Positions 1 through 6,429 of a stretch of DNA of 7,496 nucleotides are shown in pieces. The notes under the pieces are model-generated. The model was given only the letters and a program-made list of their open reading frames with translations. It was not told the origin of the DNA and made no database searches. This stretch comes from Limnohabitans sp. Rim8. Its GTDB lineage: Bacteria; Pseudomonadota; Gammaproteobacteria; Burkholderiales; Burkholderiaceae_C. Positions within the stretch are counted from its first letter, which is position 1, and every line of letters begins with the position of its first letter. The stretch covers positions 1 through 7,496 of the forward strand of contig CAMDXR010000149.1 of assembly GCA_945877725.1 (NCBI GenBank). Direction: 5' to 3'. A program made the position numbers and the translations under genes.

Positions 1-1768
1 TTTTCATATTCACGGTGCCGGTCTTGTCGCTCATAATTTCATTTTTAAAGTTAGTTGGTAAGTTAGCGCGCGGGGTGTAGCTGATGAAATCCTGATTCAC
101 AATATCGGTGTAGGTCAGACCGGTATCCGTCATTCGTCGTTGCTCTGTAGTGCTGCCATTGAGGTAGCGCACAGTCCGGTCTTCTGGTTCACCGATAAAG
201 TTGGGGGGGCCTGTAGGTGCGCCGGTTTGAATGTTGTCGCTCTTGTCGTGGATCACTGGGCTGGCTTCAATGGTGGGGGAGGCTGGGTTCATCTTGACGC
301 CAGCTTGCTTGGCCTGCTCCAGCATCCACGCCAGTGCCACCTTTGATAAAGACTTTTCGCTTTCTGCGAAGCCTCCACCAATATCGGCATGAGATCCTAC
401 AAAACCGCGCTCGATGCGCGTTTGCCCCGCAGGCACCGCATCGCCCATGATGGACTCCAGCGGAAAGGCCCCTATGCTGTCGATATTGCTTGGGTCGGGT
501 CTGCCAGTGGCGAACGTGTTGCCACGGTATTCATTCAAGGCAACAGCTTGGGCCACGTAGGCAAACTGGGCGGGGATGCCCAGCTTGTATGCATGCCCCG
601 AACTGTTGGTGCTGAGTACCGTGTCCCACAAGCCCATGAAGCGGAAGTTCACTTTTTGGCACTGGGGGGTTTCATTTTTGTCCTTGTAGCCGTACCAGTA
701 ATTGCCATCCTTGTCCTTCTTGGAGGCCGCCATGATTTGGTTGGAGAAGTCCCGCGCCTGTGCCGCGCCCCGGCTAAATCCAATGATGTCTACGTCCATG
801 GCGATGTTGTCGTCGGTGGCTAAGCTAGCCTCAGCGCCAAAGTACTCCACCATGCGCGTAATGCGCGCTGGGCCGCTGTAGTTAAAGCCCTTGTCAGGGT
901 TCAGGGTGTGGCCCAACAGACCATCGGGCGCCAGAATGGGGCGCGCTGGGTCGCTGATGTCGACGGTGCCAACGCCAGAGATGTAGCGACTGTTTCCGTC
1001 GTTATAAAGATTACGAAACAAAACCACATTGGACAGGCTGTCTTTAGCTGGGTTTAGCACAGGGTCACTGTTCTCCGTCCCATCAAACGCAAACAGCACC
1101 AACCCATCGGGGTCGATGAAGGTCAAGGGGTTGCCCGCGACATACAGATAAGCGTTGGGGCCATCGGGCTGGCCTAGGGGGTCGGGCGTGAGGTATTGGC
1201 CGGTTTGCGGGTCGTAGTAGCGTTGGCGGTTGTAGTGCAGGCCGGTTTCGGGGTCCAGGTGCTGGCCGGGCAGACGCAGGTTCAGGGTGAAGGGGGCGGC
1301 GCTTGCGGAGGAGGCGGCGGCTGTGTCTGAAGCAGAATCTGAAGCAGAAGCAGAAGCCTCAAAGTTGCGCACAGTGGCTGCGCCAAAGGGGGCGTAGTGT
1401 GCGCTCCAGACGGGGTTGGCGTTGGTGTCGGTGGCCAGCTCGGGTGCGCCCAGGTGGTTGCTGTGCACGAAGGTCAAGCGCCAGGGAGAGCCCACGATGG
1501 GGCTGGCCAGGGCTTGAGTCCAGGTGTAAAGCAAGGCCCAAAGGTCTTGCGCCAGGGGCACGTCTTGGGCCAGTGCCTGGCCGGGGGGAGCAGGCTGTGG
1601 GGCGGCGGCACGGAAGCCTTGATCGGTGCTGTCCATCACGGCTACCAACATGCCCGCGAGCCACAGGTATTGGCGAGTGATGAGGCCTTGCGCGTTGAGC
1701 TCGGCCAGGGGCTGGTGGTCGGCGCTGTAGACGGTGTAGGTGTTGAGGGATGATGGGGTATTGACATT
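1..1768 (-). CDS. Orphan Rhs core fragment fused to a DUF2235 (Tle1-like) hydrolase toxin domain, partial at both ends
   Basis: The frame is open from about 1831 to the left edge (about 589 codons from 1768), but no ATG or GTG lies upstream of an ATG at 1651 and none has a good ribosome site, so the 5' end is missing. Rhs similarity starts just after the preceding gene stops, with NTYTVYSADHQPLAEL and QYLWLAGMLVAVMD, then VHSNHLGAPELATD and LPGQHLDPETGLHYNRQRYYDP. The core ends with NPLTFIDPDGL (1132-1100), the usual Rhs self-cleavage site. The rest, about 366 residues, is a DUF2235 alpha/beta-hydrolase: LFAFDGTENSD at its start, nucleophile motif GFSRGA (781-764), GLWDTV (634-617) and GSHADIGGG (397-371), giving a candidate Ser-Asp-His set. 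This family includes type VI secretion phospholipase effectors of the Tle1 group. The core is GC-rich and the toxin half is not. Inference: an orphan Rhs-CT module, silent unless recombined into a full rhs gene. The C-terminus and cognate immunity gene should lie beyond position 1. Confidence 0.88.
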
Positions 1769-1775
1769 TATCTGC

Positions 1776-2135
1776 TCAGCGCCCGGTTGTGGTCTCGACG
1801 CGCTGCCCGGTCTTTTTATCAATGTACCAACCTATGGTGATCAACTTGCCGTTAAACCATTTGGCGGGCATGAAATCGCCTTTGTAATTGGTCTCGAACC
1901 AATCATCGGCGATCCCGATCTCTTGAACGCACCAGCCAAGCACCACGTCATCATTCAAAATTCTGAACATCAGCTTGACGGCTCGTCCCTTTTTAGCGCT
2001 TGCGTATTGAAGCGTTTCTTGTGGAATACGAGAGGCTACTTCTAAGCGGTAGCGACCAGTTATTGTTCCACCGGTCCAGACAGATTTATTCAATGGGTCA
2101 TAACGCTGTATGAACTCACCGGTTCGCCAGCTCAC
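1776..2135 (-). CDS. C-terminal half of a probable immunity protein (119 aa, GTG start or frameshift product)
   Basis: This 119-residue frame starts at GTG 2135-2133, overlapping the TGA of the preceding lipoprotein frame as GTGA. An AAGGGG lies 6 bases upstream and could act as a ribosome site, so translational coupling is possible. The sequence opens with SWRTGEFIQRYDP and is rich in beta-strand patterns and Trp/Tyr (WTGGTITGRYRLEV, LGWCVQEIGIADDWFE, GWYIDKKTGQRVETTTGR), with no signal peptide, no membrane segment and no catalytic motif. One added G in the GGGG run at the overlap would fuse it to the upstream frame as GLPKG-VDVSWRTGEF, giving a single lipoprotein of about 205 residues. I think that is the ancestral form. 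Its place between a DUF2235 toxin remnant and an Rhs-DUF2235 fragment suggests immunity against a phospholipase toxin. I could not assign a family; a distant likeness to DUF2931 lipoproteins is only an impression. Confidence 0.6.
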   Translation of the reverse strand: MSWRTGEFIQRYDPLNKSVWTGGTITGRYRLEVASRIPQETLQYASAKKGRAVKLMFRILNDDVVLGWCVQEIGIADDWFETNYKGDFMPAKWFNGKLITIGWYIDKKTGQRVETTTGR

Positions 2136-2392
2136 ATCAACCCCTTAGGCAGGCCTATGCCGCCGTAGCCAGAGGTTTGTCCCCCGCGCTCATTCAACTC
2201 AGCAAAACCAAATAGGTGCCGACCATCATCAGATTTTCCTTCGACACCATTCTTGATTGAAAATCCTTGCATAAGCCTACTATTGACCACTACCCCAAAG
2301 TTATTAGACCCAGCCCACTGACTTAGGCCGCTACTGGCGCAGGCGCTGCACAGCAGAGCAAGCAGCGTTGCATAGATTGTTTTCAGAATCAT
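2132..2392 (-). CDS. Small lipoprotein, N-terminal half of a probable Tle-type immunity protein
   Basis: This 86-residue frame begins with Lys4, a hydrophobic stretch and a lipobox-like CSAC, with Cys18 as the lipidated residue. Ala at +2 predicts outer-membrane sorting. The -3 position is Cys rather than the usual Leu, so the lipobox is not ideal. The mature part is polar and Gly-rich (NNFGVVVNSRLMQGFSI, GGQTSGYGGIGLPKG) and ends abruptly after GLPKGLM. The ATG lies 15 bases after the stop of the DUF2235 remnant, the usual spacing of a toxin-immunity pair, although no clear Shine-Dalgarno precedes it. Immunity proteins of periplasm-acting phospholipase effectors are typically periplasmic or outer-membrane lipoproteins, which fits. 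The short length, and continuation of a plausible protein in the -1 frame, suggest truncation by a one-base deletion in the G run near 2142-2145. The immunity role is inferred from context only. Confidence 0.65.
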   Translation of the reverse strand: MILKTIYATLLALLCSACASSGLSQWAGSNNFGVVVNSRLMQGFSIKNGVEGKSDDGRHLFGFAELNERGGQTSGYGGIGLPKGLM

Positions 2393-2407
2393 GGGGTGGT
2401 GTTTCTA

Positions 2408-2632
2408 TTAGTTGACGGTCATGTTGATGCCATATTTGTTGGTGGTGAGCCACTGCAAATAGGCTTTCATGTCCACCGTGCCTGCTGCGTTGCCAGTCGG
2501 GTTTTTGTTGTAAGTGAGGAATGGGATGGTGTCCTCATAGCCTGTGCCGCTGCCCACCAAGGCTGTGCGTTGTTTGGGTGTGCTGCCGTCGGCATCTTTG
2601 GGCTGACCCGTCCAGTCTTTGTCGATTCGCAT
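2408..2632 (-). pseudogene. C-terminal remnant of a second DUF2235/Rhs-type toxin
   Basis: This 74-residue frame shows no start or N-terminal domain of its own. The reading frame stays open upstream to a stop at 2708 without homologous-looking sequence. Its second half follows the pattern of the Rhs-DUF2235 C-terminal region seen at the left edge: GST..QR, then a T.Y.D block, a Tyr, and GTVDMKAYLQW, against GSTTEQR, TYTDIV, SYTP and GTVNMK in the other copy. It ends in NKYGINMTVN followed by TAA, so it probably shows how the off-window copy ends too. I read it as the last part of a toxin gene whose Rhs core and catalytic region (the GFSRG part) have been lost, leaving the C-terminal tip and its downstream immunity gene. 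The ATG at 2632 has only AAAGGA about 14 bases upstream, so translation is doubtful. A free-standing small protein is the alternative. Confidence 0.65.
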
Positions 2633-2728
2633 GGCGATTTCACTGTCCTTTAAAAGCCTCCGCTTTAACGCGAATAGGTGCGCATCATGTGTTTGAGGGG
2701 GGCTAAATCAGCAAGCCACTTTTGCAAA

Positions 2729-2757
2729 GTGACACCCTGTGTCGCTTGGGGTGTCAC
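2729..2757 (-). terminator. Perfect 9-bp inverted repeat over the stop codon of the XRE regulator gene
   Basis: The arms GTGACACCC (2729-2737) and GGGTGTCAC (2749-2757) pair perfectly around an 11-base loop. On the minus strand the stem is followed by TTTGCAAAAG, so the U-tract is only three long and intrinsic termination would be weak. The stop codon of the regulator (2756-2754) lies inside the upstream arm. A second small repeat, CACTTT-tgc-AAAGTG (2717-2731), overlaps it. It may be a terminator or 3'-end stabiliser separating the regulator from the toxin remnants. Confidence 0.45.
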
Positions 2758-3509
2758 CCGGTGGCTCTTTGGGGGGTGCGGGGGCCCATGAGGGCTTTCA
2801 GTGGTGCGGGTACCCAGCGGCGTGCTGCTATGCAAATAGACAGTGGCGGGCGTTCCATGAGTGGCAAATGGGCATCTATGGCCACTTGGTCGGCGTATTC
2901 TTCGGCGATTTTTTCCAGTCGTGCCCGGAATTTTTTGGCCGATGGTCTGGACATCCGGACGTTGATGATTTTCAGAATCTCGCCTTCGCCTTCGAATAAG
3001 TGATCAAAGTAGTCTCCGGCCATGCTTTTGACCATGCGCATGATGGGGCCGTCCACTATCCAAGCAAACTCTCGGGCCACCCTTAGCCGGATGCGGTTGC
3101 CAGGCATCAGGTCTAAAAAACCCATTTTGTCGAGTTGGCGCAGCAGTGCTTCGCACTCCAGTGGGCTGAGTTGCAGGTGTTGCAGCATGTCTTCATGGGG
3201 CCACAGCGACATGGTGCACACCGCCACCATGAGCAGTTTTTTGTTTTGGGCCAGTTCGGCTTCTTGTGGGTAGGTCAGTTGTTGGATATTTTTGCGCTGG
3301 CGCGGACTGCTTTGCACCAGATCGCGCAGGTCGAGCTGGATGAGGTCGCAGATCTCTTCCAGTCTTTCTAGGCTGCAATCTTGTTGAATAAAGATGCGTT
3401 TGACTGTTTGCTCTGACACCCCCAGCGCCAGGGCGGTGTCTAGGTAAGTCAGGTTGCGGGCCTTGAGGTGCGCTTTCAGACTTTCAAATATGTATTGGCG
3501 AGGCAGCAT
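2754..3509 (-). CDS. XRE-family helix-turn-helix transcriptional regulator
   Basis: This is a 251-residue cytoplasmic protein. Residues about 9-66 form an XRE-type DNA-binding domain: a first helix (ESLKAHLKARNLTYLDTA), then the helix-turn-helix LALGVSEQTVKRIF, then the scaffold helices SLERLEEICDLIQLDLRDLV. The remaining 180 residues are mostly helical and hold the segment LQLSPLECEALLRQLDKMGFLDLMPGNRIRLRV, which resembles a second winged-helix-like unit. There is no membrane segment. The ATG at 3509 gives a complete HTH domain and is the only sensible start, although the Shine-Dalgarno is poor. A 96-base AT-rich gap separates it from the upstream glycosyltransferase gene, so it probably has its own promoter. 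Ligand and targets are unknown. It stands between the core block and the toxin array, but nothing in the sequence shows that it controls either. Confidence 0.85.
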   Translation of the reverse strand: MLPRQYIFESLKAHLKARNLTYLDTALALGVSEQTVKRIFIQQDCSLERLEEICDLIQLDLRDLVQSSPRQRKNIQQLTYPQEAELAQNKKLLMVAVCTMSLWPHEDMLQHLQLSPLECEALLRQLDKMGFLDLMPGNRIRLRVAREFAWIVDGPIMRMVKSMAGDYFDHLFEGEGEILKIINVRMSRPSAKKFRARLEKIAEEYADQVAIDAHLPLMERPPLSICIAARRWVPAPLKALMGPRTPQRATG

Positions 3510-3605
3510 TAAATAACAAGCAAAGATACTTATTATGAAGTTTTAGTGCTGAATTAAATATTTTTTTGTAGTTAATTTATGCAGGTGATTTCCCGGCTTT
3601 AAGGA
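3510..3605 (-). promoter_or_regulatory. AT-rich intergenic region, likely promoter of the XRE regulator
   Basis: This 96-base gap is strikingly AT-rich compared with its flanks. On the minus strand a CATAAT (3537-3532) is a good -10 candidate 22 bases before the ATG. The sequence 17 bases further up (TATTTA) is a poor -35. The dyad ACTT-attatg-AAGT overlaps this -10 and could be an autoregulatory operator. No terminator for the upstream glycosyltransferase gene is obvious here. Confidence 0.35.
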
Positions 3606-5069
3606 TCAGCGCCCATAAATAAGCAAAAGCCTTTGCGCATGCCATTCGGCCAGGTCATGCCGTCCAAGCAGTTGGGCGCTTTTAATGAGTTGCTCGATCA
3701 CTTTGGGCTCGGGCGAGTAGTGCAGCATTTCCAAGCTGGTGGCCAGCACCCAAGGGGCGTTTTGTGGGGTGACGTCGGTCATGGTCAGTTGGGCAAAGGT
3801 GGCCGAGTTGCCAAAAAACCAGCTGCTGCGGCCCGCTTCCATGGGTTGTGGCCCCCAAAAGGCCCAGCGTTCTGCGGCGGGCATGTAAATTTGCCTTGCG
3901 CGTGAATAGTCAGCCCTTAGCAGGCCAACGGCGAGCAATACCGCCCATCCGATCAGCCTAAGTGTGGGGAATTCTGGGGCCTTGAAGCCCTCAACCGTGG
4001 GTATGAACAGCACGCCACACAACAACACGGCCATTTGGAACGGCCCGTACCAAAGCGGAAACTCCAGCAGGCTGTGCAAGCCGATGACTGCCAGCACCGA
4101 CCAAGCCAATTGGTGCCGGGGCAGGCGGCTTTGCCAAGGCTGGCCCCAAACAATGAGCAACAAAACCAGCAGCCCCAGTGTGGCTGTGATGGGGATCCCC
4201 AGGGTCACTGCCAAGTGCAGTGGCAGGTTGTGCGCGTTGCCCAAAATGTCGCAAAACCGCCCCTCAGGTCCACCCGCATAAGACGTGATGTAGTGGGCGT
4301 ACTTCAGCTCGTCCCAGCCCCAGCCGAGCCAGGGTTTTTGGCTTATCAGGTGCAGCACGTTGCTCCACAACACGCGGCGGCTGCCGCAGCCTTCGTTGTG
4401 GCCCATGCGGGTGATGGCATCCACCATGTCTTGTCCGGAAAATACCGACAGAAGCCAGGGCAAAGTCCAGTTGCCCAGCAGGTAAACCGCCAAGGCCCAA
4501 AAGGCCAGTTGGGGCGACTGATGCTGCGCTTTGAAGCGGCTCCGGTAGGACCAATAAGCCACCAGCCCGGGGATCAGCAGCATGTGCAATAGGCCCGTGC
4601 GTGAGGCGGTGGCGGCATTGCCAAGGGCCAGCAAGGCCAGCATCCAAAGGGCGTGCGGGGTATTGAGCCCGTTGGCGCGCCACCACAGTACAGCCAAAAT
4701 GCCGATGCCCATGAGCGTCGCCAGTTGGTTGCGTTGGCGCAAGTTGGCAGATGCTTCGCCCAGTTCGGCGGGCACATGCAGCCAGGGGCTCAACACATCG
4801 GCAGCCCCAAAATATTGCACCAGCCCCAGGAGGCTGCTGAGCAAGGCGGCCCAAGCCCAGGCGCGCGCGATGTCTAGGGTGCTGATTTGCTGGCCAAACA
4901 CCATGAGCAAGCCCATGCAGGTCCAGCTGATCAACAACGGGACGGTGTTTGGTTGGGGGGCGGGTGACCATGGCGCTACCCAGGGCAGGACCATCAACAA
5001 GCCCAGCATCAAAGCTTTCAGCCAGTGGGGCAGGCTGTAGGGGGCGGTACTGGGGTGACCGATCAGCAT
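3606..5069 (-). CDS. PglL/TfpO (PilO)-type protein O-oligosaccharyltransferase, Wzy_C family
   Basis: This 487-residue inner-membrane protein with about ten or more hydrophobic segments transfers a lipid-linked glycan to exported proteins in the periplasm. Family signatures are visible in order: NLRQRNQLATLMG (109-121), NAATASRTGLL (151-161), the periplasmic loop with GWGWDELKYAHY (249-260), NAHNLPLHLAVTLGIP (278-293, containing the His typical of the Wzy_C/PglL active loop), and HSLLEFPLWYGPF (332-344). A soluble C-terminal tail (about 395-487) matches the Wzy_C_2-like part of pilin and general O-oligosaccharyltransferases. I chose ATG 5069: a start at 5237 would add 56 non-membrane residues and overlap the pilin gene. 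The chosen start lacks a clear Shine-Dalgarno. The gene lies 61 bases after the pilin stop, beyond an intrinsic terminator. The pilA-tfpO order of group I Pseudomonas aeruginosa, where the ligase modifies the C-terminal pilin serine, is a close parallel. WaaL or Wzy is less likely given this neighbour. Confidence 0.88.
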   Translation of the reverse strand: MLIGHPSTAPYSLPHWLKALMLGLLMVLPWVAPWSPAPQPNTVPLLISWTCMGLLMVFGQQISTLDIARAWAWAALLSSLLGLVQYFGAADVLSPWLHVPAELGEASANLRQRNQLATLMGIGILAVLWWRANGLNTPHALWMLALLALGNAATASRTGLLHMLLIPGLVAYWSYRSRFKAQHQSPQLAFWALAVYLLGNWTLPWLLSVFSGQDMVDAITRMGHNEGCGSRRVLWSNVLHLISQKPWLGWGWDELKYAHYITSYAGGPEGRFCDILGNAHNLPLHLAVTLGIPITATLGLLVLLLIVWGQPWQSRLPRHQLAWSVLAVIGLHSLLEFPLWYGPFQMAVLLCGVLFIPTVEGFKAPEFPTLRLIGWAVLLAVGLLRADYSRARQIYMPAAERWAFWGPQPMEAGRSSWFFGNSATFAQLTMTDVTPQNAPWVLATSLEMLHYSPEPKVIEQLIKSAQLLGRHDLAEWHAQRLLLIYGR

Positions 5070-5080
5070 GGTCTGTGCAC

Positions 5081-5112
5081 CAAGTAAAACGCCCTGCGAG
5101 TTACAGGGCGTT
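5081..5112 (-). terminator. Intrinsic terminator of the pilin gene
   Basis: The arms AACGCCCTG (5088-5096) and CAGGGCGTT (5104-5112) form a perfect 9-bp GC-rich stem with a 7-base loop. On the minus strand it is followed by TTACTTGG, so with the end of the arm it reads GTTTTACTT. It begins 18 bases after the pilin stop and ends about 18 bases before the ATG of the oligosaccharyltransferase gene. That arrangement should keep pilin abundant and ligase scarce through partial read-through. Confidence 0.75.
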
Positions 5113-5130
5113 GGGGGGTGCCACTGAGGC

Positions 5131-5613
5131 TCAAGAGGACTTGCACGAAGTTGGCAGGTACTTGGCCGGTAAACCATTGCTGCTGGCAGGGCCGCAGCGC
5201 CATCCCGAGATGGTTTTGCCACCATCGGTGCTGCCATTGACAGGGGTGTCGCCGGTTTGCAAAGGGGTCAGGGCAATGCTGTTGGCGGCGGCACTGGTGC
5301 TGCCGCGCAGGGCTTCGTGGTTGCCCACCACAGTCATCACGCCATTGGCATCCACGCTCACGCGGGTCACGTATTTACTGGTTTGGCTTTCGCAGGCAAT
5401 GGGCAAGGCGGCTGAAACGTCGGCACTGGAGGCCGAGCTGACCGCTTCGTTCACGGCTGTTTTGCAGCCATTGGCGGCCAGCATCATCTCGGAAACCTTG
5501 GCCCGGACGGTGTAGTCCTGGTAGGCCGGTAAGGCCAGTGCACCCAGAATGCCGATGATCGCAATCACGATCATCAGCTCGATCAAAGTCAAACCTTGTT
5601 GGTTTTTGTTCAT
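5131..5613 (-). CDS. pilA: Type IVa major pilin (PilA-like prepilin)
   Basis: This 160-residue prepilin is the structural subunit of type IV pili (twitching, attachment, DNA uptake). The leader MNKNQQG is cut by prepilin peptidase before LTLIELMIVIAIIGILGALA; the mature protein starts with Leu instead of the usual Phe and keeps Glu at mature position 5. A Tyr-rich end of the N-terminal helix follows (AYQDYTVRAKVSE). Four cysteines (50, 74, 140, 157) suggest two disulfides, one near the helix (NGC/IAC) and one closing the C-terminal D-loop (WRC/TSC). The chain ends CKSS, offering terminal serines as a glycan site. I chose ATG 5613 because GGGGAG sits 7-8 bases upstream and the leader is then of normal length; the ATG at 5655 would give an atypical 21-residue leader. 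The oligosaccharyltransferase gene follows directly. Confidence 0.93.
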   Translation of the reverse strand: MNKNQQGLTLIELMIVIAIIGILGALALPAYQDYTVRAKVSEMMLAANGCKTAVNEAVSSASSADVSAALPIACESQTSKYVTRVSVDANGVMTVVGNHEALRGSTSAAANSIALTPLQTGDTPVNGSTDGGKTISGWRCGPASSNGLPAKYLPTSCKSS

Positions 5614-5626
5614 GTTGTCTCCCCGG

Positions 5627-5654
5627 TGAATGGAATTAGATAGTAGTCCATTCA
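5627..5654. repeat. 8-bp perfect inverted repeat upstream of the pilin gene
   Basis: The arms TGAATGGA (5627-5634) and TCCATTCA (5647-5654) are exact reverse complements separated by 12 bases. They flank the candidate -10 of the pilin promoter and end 13 bases before the pilin ATG, just next to its Shine-Dalgarno. This could be an operator, or a leader hairpin if transcription starts further upstream. Confidence 0.5.
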
Positions 5655-5669
5655 CACAGAAAGTTACAA
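5640..5669 (-). promoter_or_regulatory. Candidate sigma-70 promoter for the pilin gene
   Basis: On the minus strand TTGTAA (5669-5664) and TACTAT (5645-5640) are spaced by 18 bases, each matching four of six consensus bases. Transcription would start near 5633, giving a leader of about 20 bases. I found no sigma-54 TGGCAC-N5-TTGCA match in the 66 bases between the terC stop and the pilin ATG, although many pilA genes use sigma-54. Confidence 0.3.
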
Positions 5670-5679
5670 TTTATTTTTA

Positions 5680-6396
5680 TCAGGCGCTGGCGTCGTCGGC
5701 CGCTGGTTGGCGGCGTGAGAGGATGAGTTTACCCAGTGCCAGCACCAACAAAGCGCCCGCAATGCCCAAGCCATAGCCCCAAACCTTGTCTTGGGGAATG
5801 TAGTTGACCAAGCCTGGGTCGGTTTGGATCATGGTGCCTGCAATCCAGCCCAGCAACATACCGCCCGCCGTGATGATGAGGGGGAAGCGGTCCATGAGTT
5901 TCAGCACCAACTGGCTGCCCCAAACAATGATTGGGATGCTGACCAACAGACCAAAAATGACCAAAGGCATTTGGTGGTCGGCGTTGCCCGAGGTTTGTGC
6001 TGCGCCCGCGATGGCGATGACGTTGTCCACGCTCATGACCAAGTCGGCAATGATCACGGTTTTAACCGCGCCCCAGAGCTTGTCGCTGCCCTGAATGTTG
6101 CTGTGATCGTCGTCTTCGTCGGGGGTGAGCAGTTTCACGCCAATCCAGATGAGCAACACCGCCCCCACGAATTTGAGGAAGGGAATGGCCAGCAAAGTAA
6201 GCGCAAAAAAGATCAGGATGACGCGCAAGACAATGGCGCCTGCTGTGCCCCACATGATGCCTTTGGTGCGTTGATGCGCAGGCAATTGGCGGCAAGCCAG
6301 GGCAATGACCACGGCATTGTCGCCGCCCAGCAAGATGTCGATCATGATGATCTGACCGACGGCAAACCAGAAATGAGGGGTCAGAAATTCTTCCAC
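5680..6396 (-). CDS. TerC/YjbE-family integral membrane protein
   Basis: This 238-residue inner-membrane protein has about seven transmembrane segments in two similar halves. Each half carries the family's acidic signature: LGGDNAVVIAL (23-33) and MSVDNVIAIAG (121-131). An acidic loop, DEDDD (93-97), separates the halves. TerC proteins are named after tellurite resistance; YjbE/MeeY-type members are linked to manganese export and metal loading of secreted enzymes. I place this one in the YjbE-like subgroup from its short length and the order of motifs. The start is GTG 6396-6394, with AAAGGA 6 bases upstream; no earlier start fits. It lies 154 bases after sucD and is separated from it by a terminator-like hairpin. 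The known yybP-ykoY manganese riboswitch was not recognisable upstream. Confidence 0.88.
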   Translation of the reverse strand: MEEFLTPHFWFAVGQIIMIDILLGGDNAVVIALACRQLPAHQRTKGIMWGTAGAIVLRVILIFFALTLLAIPFLKFVGAVLLIWIGVKLLTPDEDDDHSNIQGSDKLWGAVKTVIIADLVMSVDNVIAIAGAAQTSGNADHQMPLVIFGLLVSIPIIVWGSQLVLKLMDRFPLIITAGGMLLGWIAGTMIQTDPGLVNYIPQDKVWGYGLGIAGALLVLALGKLILSRRQPAADDASA

Positions 6397-6408
6397 AGTG
6401 TTCCTTTG

Positions 6409-6429
6409 TCACCAGACCGAGGTCGGTGA
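6409..6429 (-). promoter_or_regulatory. Compact hairpin abutting the Shine-Dalgarno of the TerC gene
   Basis: On the minus strand TCACC-GACC-TC-GGTC-T-GGTGA can fold into a nine-pair stem with one bulged T. In practice the 2-base loop would open to four bases (GAC-CTCG-GTC). The stem ends one base before the AAAGGAA ribosome site (6407-6401). Its position suggests a post-transcriptional role or a protein-binding dyad; neither is shown. Confidence 0.35.

Noticed and set aside
389..823. Plus-strand 144-residue frame opposite the DUF2235 domain
   Set aside because: The minus strand here encodes the GFSRGA and GSHADIGGG motifs without interruption. The plus frame has no recognisable features.
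1303..1753. Long plus- and minus-strand reading frames overlapping the Rhs core (for example 1303-1680 plus, 1359-1664 minus)
   Set aside because: They are Arg/Gly/Pro-rich shadows of a GC-rich gene. Only the minus-strand frame with Rhs motifs makes sense.
3964..4592. Several plus-strand frames opposite the oligosaccharyltransferase gene
   Set aside because: They lack domains and lie opposite clear PglL-family motifs.
3606..5237. A longer 543-residue version of the oligosaccharyltransferase starting at 5237
   Set aside because: The extra 56 residues overlap the pilin coding region and its terminator and are not membrane-like. The ATG at 5069 gives a normal N-terminus.
5131..5655. Pilin start at 5655 giving 14 more residues
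   Set aside because: A good GGGGAG ribosome site serves ATG 5613, and the type IVa leader is then seven residues as usual.
5791..6429. Plus-strand 212-residue frame opposite terC
   Set aside because: His/Asp/Gln-rich antisense shadow of the transmembrane gene, with no homologous motif.
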